From NCBI RefSeq assembly GCF_027595985.1, contig NC_073304.1, forward strand, positions 221,130,500 through 221,194,499: a stretch of 64,000 nucleotides of DNA, in the 5' to 3' direction. The notes below the pieces were generated by a model. It ran no database searches and was not told the DNA's origin. It saw nothing but the letters and a program-made list of their open reading frames with translations. Below, piece after piece: positions 27,001 to 40,126 of the stretch. Every line of letters begins with the position of its first letter. Within the stretch, counting starts at the first letter, position 1. Source of the stretch: Sorex araneus. Taxonomy: Eukaryota; Chordata; Mammalia; Eulipotyphla; Soricidae. Position numbers and translations under genes: made by a program.

Positions 27001-29550
27001 GAGCTGGCCGAGGGGCCATGTGCTCACACCTTGGATACCTTTTATTTAACTTGTAGTGCTCACCAAGGGTTATGCTCCTTTGTGTGGTGCTCATACATAC
27101 CTGACGGCCATGTGTGCAGAAATCACTTGGGAGTGGAGGGTCACATAATTAGCCAGGATGGCACTGGACACTTATGGAACATCAGGGATTCAAACTCATC
27201 ACCAATAGGCAGACTCTAAATCCCTGCTCTATTGCTCTGGGCCCCTTGATTTTTCTTAGAAAAATTTCCAAACATACATACATACATACACACACACACA
27301 AATAATTAAGACGAATATAATTATGCCTTTGACTTCAATGTGATAATCATCGTTTGTTTGTTCTTTTCCTTTAAGGGAAATCAGTTTGGACTTCAGACTT
27401 CACTCCTAGAAATTTTCAGCATTTCTTTCAAATGCTGTTCTTTCCCATAGTCACAAAGCCACAGTTACTTAAATTAACACTCATTCTTTTTCTCGTCTTT
27501 GGATTTTGAAATCCAAAATTTTGAGGTAACCATGAAACTCAGGGGTTTCTCCTGACAATGCCTAAGGGACCCTAGGGGAGGCTGGGGACTGAACCCCGGT
27601 CAACTGCATGCAAGGCAAGTGCCCTCTCTGGAGTGTACTATTACTCCGGTACCTTATTCCTTTTTTTAAGGTTGAATCTGGAGGGGTCTCACACGGGTGC
27701 ACCTGGGCCTACTCCCTGCAGGGCTGGCCTGGCGCCCGAATGAGCAGCATCTGGGCGGGCCTCTGCCACTTGAGCCCTGCCCTGGGTCCTAAGGCCGGTT
27801 CCTTAATCCATCTAAGAGCCAGGCCAGAGTCCGGCTCTCTGCCTTGCCCTGGTCTCATCCTAGAGCAAGCCTCTCCCGGCCGGCCGGTTGAAGCAGGAGT
27901 AAGCACGGCTTTGTCTCTGGCATCCCTCTTGGCAGCTCTTCCTGTTCCTTCTGCCCCGGCAGGGTCTGGTTTCGAGCCCAACCCCGTGGCCCTGTGGACT
28001 GTCCCTGCTTGCTTCCATGCACTGGCGGGCTGCCTCCCTCTGCCCTTTGTGACAGGTCTGCAGGCTTCAGGCAGGACAGACAATCTAGGGCAGCAGGCTC
28101 AGGGCCGAGGAGAAGCTGAAAGGGCCGGAGCACCAGCTTCACATGCGGGAACCCCGAGTTCCATCCCCAGCACTGCCAGGAGTGACCCCTGAGCACAGGC
28201 CAGGTGTAGCCTCTGAGCATACTGGCTGTGCCCCCCACGCCCCAATAAAAGAAGATGAGCCCAGATTTCTGCTTGAGAGACAGGAGTGATGCTCACAGTG
28301 GAGGTTCCGTGTGGGATCTGCCTTTGGGGTGGTACCAGGGACGCCCCAGGGGCAGCCACGTTGGTTGGCCCGGAGAGTGGTTGTGGGGTGGCCACTGACG
28401 GAGCCTGTGGCACTTACCCGGGTCAGTAGTGAGAAGCAAAGATGAGAAATGCAGGCAGACACGTGGAGGGCATGGGCTGCGGCCCCAAGAGGCCAAGGAG
28501 AGCCGGAGAAAGGGTTCCTGTAGGTGGAAGTTTATGGATGAGCCACGTGGAAGGACCAAAGCCTGGAGAAGAAGCATCAAGCTTCACATGGGGTGAATTT
28601 GTCATCAAAGAATTGGGGAGAGGGGCTGGAGCGATAGCACAGCGGGTAGGGCGTTTGCCTTGCACAAGACCAACCCGGGTTCGATTCCCAGCATCCCATA
28701 TGGTCCCCCGAGCACCACCAGGAGTAATTCCTGAGTGCAGAGCCAGGAGTAACCCCTGTGTATCGCCGGGTATAACCCAAAAAGCCAAAAAAATAATTGG
28801 GGAGATCCTCGGAGAGTGTATGGGGCGTCTGGTGAGTAGATGCCAGGCAGGGGGGCCACACCTGTGCCTTCAAGAAGTCGGCTCTGGTCAGGTGTGGTGG
28901 CAGAGGGTGTGGGGAGGAACATGGCTGAGGGTCAAGGAAGTTGTGCCAAAGGTCTGGAGCGCGTGCCTGGCAGGTGGTGGCCTAAGTGCCACCGTGGGCA
29001 CTGCATGGGTCCAGGGTGCTCACCTTGCATGCAGCTAGTCGGGCTCAACCCCCAGCACCATGCCTGGTCCCTCGCACCCACCAGCTGTAGTTAAGAGTAA
29101 GCCCTGAGCACAGCAGGACACGACCCCAAAACAAAAGCAAGACTCCGAACAGGAAGGAGGTGCAAGGAAGCACCTTTTCTGTGAGGAGACCTTGAATGGG
29201 TTGACATGCCAGAGAGGCGGACGCCCCTGGGGACAGGGAGGCCAGGCCTCTACTGAGCTAGTGGGAGGCTGTGGGGGTCCCCCAGGCCCAGGCTCAGGAG
29301 GCTGGTTTGGACAGGAAAACCCCGTACCCCACACTGGAGGAAGGGGCAGTAGAGATGAATGGTGGGCAAGCTGCTACTGCATTTGAGGGGTGGGCTGGAG
29401 GTCAGCCCACCGCACTCCCACACCGGGCAGGCGCCTCACCTCAGCCTTGGCAGGTTCCCTGGCAGACCACATCCAGGGGTCCCCAGACAGCTTCCAGGCT
29501 GCCAGGCTGACTCAGCACACAGGGGCAGGCGAGAGAGTGAGTGTGTGTGT

Positions 29551-29606
<56 letters not shown>

Positions 29607-32600
29607 CTAAGTCACCCTCAACCCACAGGTGGCCAGGAGTTGGTCCATCCCAGAGTGCTGGGTTGAAACCCACAGCCAGAGAAGCAGAAGTTCGGCCCTG
29701 CCCTCTCCTCCACAGCCACGTGGGAACCAGTGTCTGCGGGCGGGCATGCGGGCGGGCACTGTCTCAGAGACCAGCCCCCCCGCTCCCCATTCAGGAGGAC
29801 GCCCAGGGGGAAGCAGAGTCTGCCCAGAATCCGGTCTGACCCTTGGCCCACGCTTCCCTCTTTTAATCAAAGGAAGTTTCTGCCCCAGACCCAAGACCCC
29901 CTCCCCACCCCCATGTACACACGTACACACACACACACACACACACACACTCACGTACACACTCCCACACACACACACTCACATACACACTCCCACACAC
30001 ATACACACTCCCACACATGTACACACACACACACACACACTCATACCCTGGCACTCTCGTCACTGGTGACCAGCTCCAGCCCAACCCTGGTACTCAGACC
30101 CAGGCTGGTCTCCCTTGAGGACCCGTCCCCCAGCCCTCCCAGCCCCCCATGGCTGGTGCTTTGCCAGGATGAGTGGCAGATACTGGGCAGGGCCGGACTC
30201 TGTTCTGGCAGGTGGCAGGGAGGGACACCCCAGGGAAAGGTACCTCCTCCAGGGTGTGTACCTCAGCCTGGAGGACAGTGTCCTAGTGTGTCCTCACGCC
30301 GCATCCCCAAGCCCGGAACAGGGACAGGACAGGGGCCAGCAGCGACCGAGGTCCCACTCACTGCCCCAGTGTGGCTCTGCACAGCCCAGCCCTGCCGGGT
30401 GGGTCCGGAAGAGAAGGGCTGAGGTTGAGGGAGGTGCAGGGCCTCCTGCCCCCGGCACCACAGCAGGTCCCCTCCAGGCCAGAGCCCGCTGGGGCCCCTG
30501 TGGTCACAGCCTCCTCCGAGGCAGGGGTGATTGGCCAGAGCCTGTCCCTGGAGCGTGGCTGAGTGGGGAGACCCACCCCAGCGGAAGAGGAGCAGGGCTG
30601 AGGGGTAGTGGCCACTTCTGCTGTGGTCTCTGTACCCACACTCCGCCTTCTGCTTCTCTCCCCTCTCCTCACCTCCTCTCTCATGTGTACGTGTGTGTGT
30701 ACATGCATATGTATTTGTGTTGCACATGCATGGGTGTGTGTGTGTGTGTGTGTGTGTAAGTTCCTGCCCTCCAGGTGGAGGCAGTGTGGTGTGCTGCAGG
30801 CATGCAGACTCTGTCCAGCCTCTTCAAAGAATTCATCTCCCTGGGGGCCCTGGAGGATAAGATAGGGTTTGGGGAGCTCTGGAGCCCAGGATGGGGGCTG
30901 GGGGCCCCCAGAGCCCAGGATGGGGGTTGGGGAGCCCTGGAGCCCAGGATGAGGGCTGGGGGGCCCCCCGGAGCCCAGGATGGGGGTTGGGGGGCCCCCG
31001 GAGCCTTTGAGGACTGAGCAGGCACAGGATGCAGACGTTCTCTGGAAACGCCCACCATTCCAGAGCTCACAGTGGGCTGGGGAGAAGCCTGGGGGACAAA
31101 AGCAGAGCCAGGGCTGGGGGCAGGAGCACTGGCCGGAGCCCGGGAGCTGACCTGGGCCCTGACAGCCACTGCAGGGGAGCGTTGGGGCTGGTGGTGCCTC
31201 CTGGCACTGGGGCCCCGAGGAAGCACTTCTGAGGGGTCAGGGGAGCCTTTGCCGTCTGCAGTGGCCGAGGGCTCCTGCCCAGGCTGTGTTCACAGACGCC
31301 TGAAGAGAGTCCAGGGCAGGTTCTGGGGATCGTGTTCCGAGTCCCCCTCTTCCGGCACACACACCTGGTAACTGCAGCGAGCAGAGCCCGACCCAGGTGG
31401 TCAGGCACTGTGGGTGATGGGGTGGTCAGCAGAGTTCCAGCCGGGTCCCTTCCTCTCTGGACCCCTCCCCAAAGCTTCCTCTTTCCCAGCCCATCTTGGG
31501 GGCCTCGGGCAAGCTGAGGACCACTCACGGCCTGTTGATGCCAGTTACCAGGCCCCGTGCCCAGCTACCCCACACCCCCTCGCCCATCTGCCCCGCCCCC
31601 AGCCCCCGCAGGCCCCTCGGACCCTGCTCCATGGTTGATCCAGGTCTGGGTGTGGACCTGCAGGTGATCCCAGCGCTGCACACGTGGAAGCAACACCCCC
31701 AGCCCCGGGGCTCTCCCCCCCCGCCCCCCCTCCGCCCGGCCGGCCCCATCTTTCGCGTCTTTCTCACAGACGGCACTTCCGCAGCCGGCAGGAAATGGGC
31801 TGGAGACTCAGCCTCCCGCCATCTCAGGCAACTTCTTGTTTCCCTGTTGCCCTCTGCCAGCCGGGTGCCTGCCCCCCGGCGCCCTCCCCCAGGCCCGCCT
31901 AGGGGCCCCGACGGTGGACATGATTGCCAGGCTGACCAGGAGGCAGAGCCGGGCTCTGCGGGGAGAGGTAGGGGTCCCTGGCATCTGGGTCCAGGCTCGG
32001 CTGCAGTGGGGCTGGCAGGGGGCCGTGATGGGGCTGGCAGGGGACCCCCGTGGGGTCAGGGCCTCTATACTCTGGCTAGGCTGGGTTTGAAGCAGGGTGT
32101 GTCCTGGACGCTGGGGACACCTCCCTCCTTCCCACTTCCCTTCTCCCGGGCCCTGCCCATGGAAGTCCGCAGCTCAGGGATGAGGAGAGGCCACATCTGC
32201 AGGGGGCAGAGCTGCCGGCCTCCTGCTCACGGGCACAGGGCAGCACTGGATGCTGGAGGAGACCTTGGGAGGGACTGGACAGCTAGTTCTGGGGGGACGG
32301 CTGGGGCCCCTCGTAGTTCCTGAGGTGAGGAGACCACTTCCTCTTTTCCTGTGTGGGGTCCCCTGGTGGCGAGCACAGCTGTGGTCAGGGTGTCCTGGTC
32401 AGGCCCCCGCTGGGCTGTACCTGGGTCTTGTCTGGGCTCCCAGAGTTGGGAGCCAGGATGAGCCAGGCAGGCGCTACCTTCATCTGTCTCCCTGGAAGGC
32501 CACGAAGAGAAAAGCCCCTCTTAGCTTGGGGTGGGGGGCACTGAGAGCCCCAGAGTTCAAAGGGTCCCAGACCCCTGACCTGGAGGCCCTTCCTCACCCC

Positions 32601-35600
32601 CTGAAGCTGCCTGTGTGTTTCGGGGGGGTGGGCAGCCCTAACTGTGGGGTTCTGTGCTCCAGAACAGAGCTAGGGGGGTACTGACCCACCCTCCTCATGC
32701 AGGCCTGGCACCATGGACACCCAGCTCCTTCCTGCCCACTCCCCTGCACCCACCTTCCAGCAGGGTCCCCCTGGGCAGACACCCCCCCACCAAAGAGCTG
32801 CCTTCCTCGGCCCTAGGACCCCCCGAGTCCCAGCACTGAGTGCAGCCAGGAGGTCGTTCTCTGGAGGTCGCCCCAGTTATGCCAGGCTCACCCCAGTGAC
32901 TGGCACTGGCATGTGCCTCATGTCTGCAGTAGTTTAAGCTCATCTGTCGCAGGGCACCTGACCACCTGCCCGGGGGAGTGGGGCTGGAGGTGGTCCCGGG
33001 GTCACTTGATCGTTTCATACTCTCAAAAAGAGCAGACACCACGGGGTCACACCAGTGACAGGCGGCGAGTGAGTGACCCATGTGGTCAGGAGCTGGGCTC
33101 GGGGAGGAGTGAGGTTTGGGGACACAGGGAGCCCACGGGCTGGTGTGTTTTGGGGCGTCCATGACTCTCATGTCCGGGATCCGGGTTTAGCGCAGGAGGG
33201 CGGTTAGTGGTGGAGAGGAAGGAGAAGTGGGGGTTCTGCTCGGCCTCCCAGGAGTTTTTGGGGGGTGAGGGACGGGAGGGCTGCTGGACCCCGTTCTCCC
33301 AGCACACGTGGGACCTAGCCTTGAGACAACGCAGCACTTCCTCCTCCATGGCCCATCTCCCCGCCCCCACCCCACACTGGCACCTGGTCACGGGAGGGAG
33401 GGAGGGACCGGCCCCTGCCTGTGGCACAGGGCTGGCTGGCGCTCGATCTCTTTAGGACAAGGACTTATTTCCTAGTTGCCTGCCTGGGGCCCTCCCCTGG
33501 GCTGTGGTGAGCAGGACCTCCCCGGAGTTTACAGTCAGTGAAGCTGCCCGGGCCACAAAGGGACCTTTGTGACTGCAAACAAGGTTTAGCGTGCAAAAAG
33601 ACAAGACTCAAGAAACAAAGAGGAAAACCTAAATGAAACCAATGCAAGCTTAGGGTGCAGCAGGGAGTGGTGAAGTAGCCTCTGCTCCTGTGCGAGGGGT
33701 TTTCCGGAAACCCCAAGCGGGAACCTGCCCTGGGCCCGCTGGAAGCCAGCACTTCCCTTTGTAGCACAGGTATCCTCGGAACCCGGGCTTAAACTCCGCC
33801 CTGGCCTTCCCGAGACCTGGGGTCCCGGGGCATAGGCCTCAATCCCCACCCCCACCTGCTTTCCCTGAATTGAGAGCACTGAAGCTGGGTGTGGTGCGGA
33901 CCTGGGAGAAATCTCTGGAAAGCTCGGGAACTTGACACCTGAGCTGAATCCTAGAGGAGTAGGCGGCAGCCGGGTGAGCAAGAGGCGGGGCTGGGCCCAT
34001 CCGCCTGGGTGGGAGGCGCAGCTGCGAGGGTGGGGCCTCCAGCCAGGCCCTTTGCTACCTGAAGTTCAGAATTGGGGAGTGGCCGAAGGAAGGTGGAAGC
34101 CAGGTGCGCCTGCGCTAGCTACGCGCTTAGACTTTGCCCTTCGGGTAGCCGGAGCCGCGCCCCTGGCTCTTTCCTTGCAGGGGGAGGGGCTCTGGCCCTG
34201 CACCCCTCCTTGCTCCCGGCCTGTCAGCTCTTTCCTCTCCGACTCTGAAACTGAATCAGAGGCCCATGAGCCACACGGGCTGCATGATCTGCGCTCCATC
34301 CGGAGAGGCCCAGCCCCAGCGTTCTCAGGCTCCAAGTGTGGGGCTGTGCCCATGGGACCCGGATGGGCATCTGAAGGGTCAATCCCAGCCTCTTCTCTGT
34401 TCCTGCCCCACCTTTGATTCACCCCTGGGAGTGCACAGATGGGAGAACTCGGTTATTACCATTTCATTATCACTAATAAATAATTCATGCCGCTACCCCA
34501 TGCTTCTGGGGCACTCTATACTTTACAAAGAGCTTTCTAGAACCCCTCGTCCCTCGCTCGCTCTCTACATATATACAATTTCCAGTGCGCGCAGAGGTCA
34601 AGGCCAGTGCAAGGTAGCAGGTTGGACCACGTGGCTCGGGAGCTGTCCTGAAGGTCACGTCCACTCCCTCTCTCCTCCCGCAGGTGGATGACGGGGAGCC
34701 GGTGTACGCCAACATCCAGCGGCAGGCTCCGGCCACATCGCCCGTCCCGGCCCCGGAGCCGGCCCCGGAGCCAGCCCCAGCCCCGCCGCCCGGCCCGGTG
34801 TGGGAGACGCACACGGACGCGGACACCGGGCGCCCCTACTACTACAACCCAGACACAGGCGTGACCACCTGGGAGTCGCCCTTCGAGGCTGCAGAGGGAG
34901 CCGCCAGCCCTGCCACCTCCCCTGCCTCGGTGGGCAGTCACGAGAGCCTCAATACCGAGTGGGGTCAGTACTGGGATGAGGAGAGTCAACGGGTGTTCTT
35001 CTACAACCAGCTGACGGGCGAGACGGCCTGGGAGGACGAACTCGAGCACGAAGCTGCGGACGAGCTGGAAGAACTGGAGATGCAGCCGGACCTGAGCATG
35101 GGCAGCCCCCGGGACCAGAGGGTGAGGGCGGGACCCGGCTGGTGGGCGGGGCCACCAGGCCCCTCCAATGAGAGGGGAGGGGCGGGGCTGCTGTGTGGGT
35201 GTGGCTACACAAAACGCCCTCAATGGGCGGGCAAGGGCGGAGTCACTGACACCCACTCTTTCCCCAGAGTGAGTGAGGGGCCCGGTGGGTGGGCGGGGCT
35301 ACAGGTCCCCCAATGAGGGCAAGGGAGGAGCCACAGACAGAACTCTGCCTCCTCCCACCATGTGTGAGGGCGGGGCCGCTGAGTGGGCGGGGCTACAAGG
35401 CCTGCCCCATCTGATAGGTGGGACCCTATAGGTGGGTGGGGCTACAAGGACTTCCGAACCAGAGGGTGAAGATGGAACCCAATAGGTGGGTGGGACTATG
35501 TAGACTCCGCCCCCAACCATAGGGTGGTGCCCAGTAGGTAGGAAGGGCCCGACAGGTGAGTGGAGTTTAATTCAGACCTACCCCCACCCACCCTCACCAG

Positions 35601-36001
35601 CCCACTCCAACTGGAGGGTGAGGGCTTGGGTAACAGCGGGGTGGAATTGAAAGCAGGGCCCCCACTAACTTGACGTGAGAACTGGCAGACAGATGGGCGG
35701 GGCTTAACGCAGATCCCACCTACCAAAGGGCTGACTGGCAGGTGGGCGGGGCTTAACGTAGACACCATTCCCCCTCCCCAACCAGAGGGTGAGGGCCAGA
35801 GGCTAGTCCAATGCTGAGCAGAGACTGTCTCTGAGCACCTCTGACCCAGCCTCTTGGCTCCCACAGCCCTAAGTAAGGACGTTGAGGAACCTGTATTTTT
35901 AGAAGTGGGCATGACTTCCCTGTCCCTGACTCCTGTTCCTCACAGGTCCTTAGAAATGAATATGAAGGGGCGTGGCCTAAAGAATGGGGTGGGTCAGAGT
36001 A

Positions 36002-36051
<50 letters not shown>

Positions 36052-39000
36052 GACCACACCCAGCCGTGCTCAGCGCTTACTCCCAGCTCTGTGCTCAGGG
36101 ATTACTCCTGGCAGGTCTTAGGCGACCATATGTGGTGTGGTGGATGGAACTGAGTCAGATGTGTACAAGGCAAATCCCCTCCCCTCTGTGCTATCACTCG
36201 GCCTCTCTGTAATTGTTCAGAGCCTCTGACTCGTCCTCTGCTCTCTGCAGCCCCCCACCCCTGAGACCGACTACCCGGAGATGCTGGTTAGTTACCCCGA
36301 GGAGGACTATTCCCCAGTGGGCTCCTTCAGTGAGCCCAGCCCCAACTCTTCCTTGGCTGCTCCCCCTGGCTGGTCTTGCCACACAGATGCCGATGGACAG
36401 ATGGTCTACACCAACCACGTCAGCCTAGAGCAGGTAGGCAGCGCCACGGGCAGGGTGCCATGGGAATACTCTCCAACCCTTCTTCCCTGTAGTTCCCTCA
36501 AATGCTCTAAACTGCAGCGCCCTGGTGGGGCTCCAAGCCAGCTTCTCCAGTCCCCTTGGAGTTAAGATGGGGTCTGGTTGGAGGGGCCTTTTCCTTCCCC
36601 TCTGAGTGGGCTGGGGCCCTGACCATTCTCCTCCTACAGTGGGTGAGGTTGGAGGACCATGGAAAGCCTTACTTCTACAACCCAAGTGATGCGTCCGTCC
36701 GCTGGGAGCTGCCCCAGGTAAGAACCAAGGATGGGAGAGTGGGGCGGGAGGCGCATTTCATATGACAGAGGACATCCTGTATGATGGGGCTTTCTCCCCA
36801 GGTCCCCGTCCCTGCCCTTCGATGTACCCTCAAATCCAGCTCGGACAATGAGAGTCCCACCCAGCCCACGCCTCCCAAGGAGAAGGTAAGGCAGGGGGAA
36901 GTAGACCTGGCCGACCCCCACAGAAGAAGTGGGGGTGGGGGGTCCTGGAGATCATCAAGGCTGGGACTGGGTGGGCCACCGCTCCCCTAGGGACCTCAGC
37001 ACTCACCAAGGCTGAATGTTCTGAGTTTCTGTTTTGGGGTCACACTCAGGGCCTACCCCCCAGCTCTCTGTGCCTGGAGTAGCTTCCAGCTGTGCTCAGG
37101 GAACCTGAACGTGGTGCCCAGGATCGAGCCTGGGCCTCCCGCAGGCAAAGCCACGTGTTCAGTCAGTGAACTGTCTGTCCAGCCGGAAGGTCACTGGCGT
37201 CTGGGTCATCTGGGCAGGGGTGGCGGTGGGGACGGGAAACCCACCTTCTCCAGCCACAGCGAGAAGGGGCACCTGGTGCCCTACCTCCGGGGAGCTGCTA
37301 GCTGAGGGAGTCTAGCACCCGGCCCTCTGCGAAACTGGCCTTAACTGCCCCCACTTTTCCCTTCTCGCTTTCAGATCAAGACCCTGGACAAAGCAGGTGT
37401 TCTCCATCGCACCAAGACAGTGGACAAGGGCAAGCGGCTCCGGTGAGGGCCTGTCCTAGGCCAGGGCAGAGGGGGCTGGGCCTGCGTGGGCCTTCCTGGC
37501 CTCTTTCATCGGGCATGTCCCCTTTGGTTTGTGTTTTGTTTTTTGTTTTGGGCCACACCCAGCAGTGCTCAGGGATCACTCCTGGTGGGGCTCAGGGGAC
37601 CCTCTGGGGATTGAACTCAGGTCAGCTGCATTCAAGGCAGACAAGTGTCCAAGCCCTGTCCTATCCCTCCAGCCCTGACATGGCCTCTGAGCTGGCCAGC
37701 TCTCCCGGGAGCCCTGCGAGGCGCTGAGACACCAGAGTGCCTTGTCAGCATTACCTGGGCCCTATGTATTGGAACCAGGTTCCTCCTCCATGGCTGGGGG
37801 TGCCCTGGGGGATGCTCCCAGCTGCATGCCGGAGGCCCCTGGAGGCTCTGCACACACTCGGCTCCTTGAGCTCTGTCCGGCTCTCAGGCTGTGTGCTCTA
37901 GCTGCATGCCTACTGTGGGCTGTGCAGGCGCCTCGGCCCGGGGCGGCGTGCCAGCATGCCAGCGTGCACCATGCTTCCTGCCCACTAGGAAGAAGCACTG
38001 GAGTGCCTCCTGGACCGTCCTGGAGGGCGGCGTCCTGACTTTCTTCAAAGACTCCAAGAGCTCCACAGCAGGTGGCCTGGTAAGGCCTGGGAGCCCAGGG
38101 CACCCGGGACGGGGGGGAGGGGCGGGTGATTCTGTGTGCCAGTCTGTGCCTGACTCATGGGGGGGCTTCACCTGGGCAGCGGGACAAGAGGGTCACCGGG
38201 GTGGGGAGGCGGGGATGACAGCATTGATGATGACCATCACCTCCAGCTCCTAGTTGAGGCTGCAGCCTAGGTGGGGGAGGCCTTGGGCCTTTTCCCTTGC
38301 CTCTCCTGGGGCCTGGGCAGCAGAGGACCCAGCCAGCCCCTCTGCAGGGTGGTCAGAGAAACCTGGTTTGCTGTGGGCTGCCTCCAAGGGCCCAAACCAG
38401 CCTCTGTGCACAGGACTTTAGGTTCAATCCCCGCCCCAAGCACCATTGGGGGCAGCCCTGGTGGGCCCCAGCACCACTGTAGGGGTGGGGGGAGTGGGTA
38501 GAAAGTACTAAACAAAATGGAAAAATACCTGGATATCTGGATTCCAGAAACCCCTGTTTCCGGTCTCCCATCTCGGGAGTGGTGAGAGGGGGCCTACGTG
38601 GGCCTTCCTGACCTCCTTTGTGGAGCATGTCCTCTACTGTTTGCTTGCTTGTTTGCTTACCCCCCTCATACCCTGGCAGCGGGGTAGGCCTGCAGAGCTG
38701 AGGACCCCCACTCTGCCCCCTCCCCCAGAGGCAGCCCTCCAAGATCTCCACCCCTGAGTACACAGTGGAGCTGAAGGGAGCCTCCCTCTCCTGGGCCCCC
38801 AAAGACAAGTCCAGCAAGAAGAACGTGCTGGAGGTGAGTGTGTGTGTGTGTGTATTGGGGGGAGGGGTTGGAGAAGAGACTGTCCAGGGCAGGCCTAGAG
38901 TAGGGGGAGCTGAAATGCAAGGCCAGGGCCAAGGCCACCCTGCCCTGGGCACCGTCCCCAGCATCACCGTCCACACCTCCCAGTGCAGGAGGCCATCAGG

Positions 39001-39815
39001 ATAGGGGTGAGGAATGGGGGTCTCTGGGGGGACAAAATCTCCAGTCCTCAAGCGACAGCCACATAGCCAGCTGCCCTGGGGAGAACCTTCTGGGCCTTGT
39101 GGCACAGTGGGGCGGGGCCTCACCCAGGGGCTCCCCAGGGAGGAGCCACAGTGGGCTGCTGTTTCACAACGCCCAGAGCCGCACCCTCCATTGCCCACCC
39201 GTCTCTCCAAGCTCCCCCCACCTCAGGCCTCAAAAGCTCTGACGCAGCTACAACAAGAGCCCACAGGGTGGGGCTGGGCTGGGGTGCTCACCTCCTGGGC
39301 ACCACGTAGGCCCCCAAACATCTCTGGAGACCCGAGCACTTGCGGAGGTGGCCCCAGCACCCAGCACCTGAGCAGCTCTGACCTCCCACCTCCAGCGAGC
39401 GCCCAGGAGGGGTCCCTAGGCCGTCTGAGCACTATTTTGGGGGAGACACCCCCGAGAGAAAAATACCTGGTGAGTGGCTAAAACCCACTCGAGAGAAAAA
39501 GCCAGGCGGAACAAGTCAGAGAAGGGGCAAGGTGGAGGGAGATGGGGTGCAGATGATGGCCAGGGTTCAAGTTGTTGCAGGGGGAAAAACATCAGCTCCA
39601 AGGGCCAGGGAGATGGTCGAAGCCATAAAACATGTGCCTTGTATACGTGAGGTCCTGAGATTGATCCCTGGCAGGTCAGCGCCCCAAGCACCCCTAGGTA
39701 TAGCACCGGGATAGGAATACGTACGGCCTTCTGAACACCACACTGCAGCTTAGGCTCTGAATCATCAAGTCTGCACTGCTGGGAGGATCCCTGCCAGGAA
39801 TGAGCATGCATGCAG

Positions 39816-39849
<34 letters not shown>

Positions 39850-40077
39850 ACACACACAGACACTCATGCACATGCACACACAGGGACATTCACATACACA
39901 CACAGAGACACTCACACACTCATAGGGACTCACAGAGACGCACACAGAGGTGCTCACCTATACATACACACACAGAGGTACTCATGCACACAGAGGCCTC
40001 ACACACTCACAGGCACTCACACACTCAGGTGCACACAGGCACTCATACACAAGCATTCTTGCACACTCACATTTTCG

Positions 40078-40126
<49 letters not shown>

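Larger units (their letters stand above)
21069..34683 (+). other. ARHGAP27: ARHGAP27 first large intron (13.6 kb)
   Basis: The intron runs gtacgt...cccgcag. 21069-21540 is still CpG-rich. 22000-25480 has no recognised element apart from short A or T runs. 25481-29142 is SINE-dense. 29539-30758 holds three dinucleotide repeats and 30868-31010 a minisatellite. 31700-31967 is GC-rich and contains a candidate alternative first exon. 32000-34680 shows nothing I can name. Confidence 0.8.
35122..36250 (+). other. ARHGAP27: ARHGAP27 intron 2 with degenerate minisatellite
   Basis: The first 680 bases consist of repeated GGTGGGCGGGGCTAC-type units. The last part has a (GT)n tract (36006-36048) joined to a minus SINE (36051-36206), which ends about 45 bases before the acceptor ctctgcag. 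Confidence 0.85.

Noticed and set aside
29390..30084. Several open frames of Cys-Val or Thr-His dipeptides
   Set aside because: They are translations of GT and CA dinucleotide repeats.
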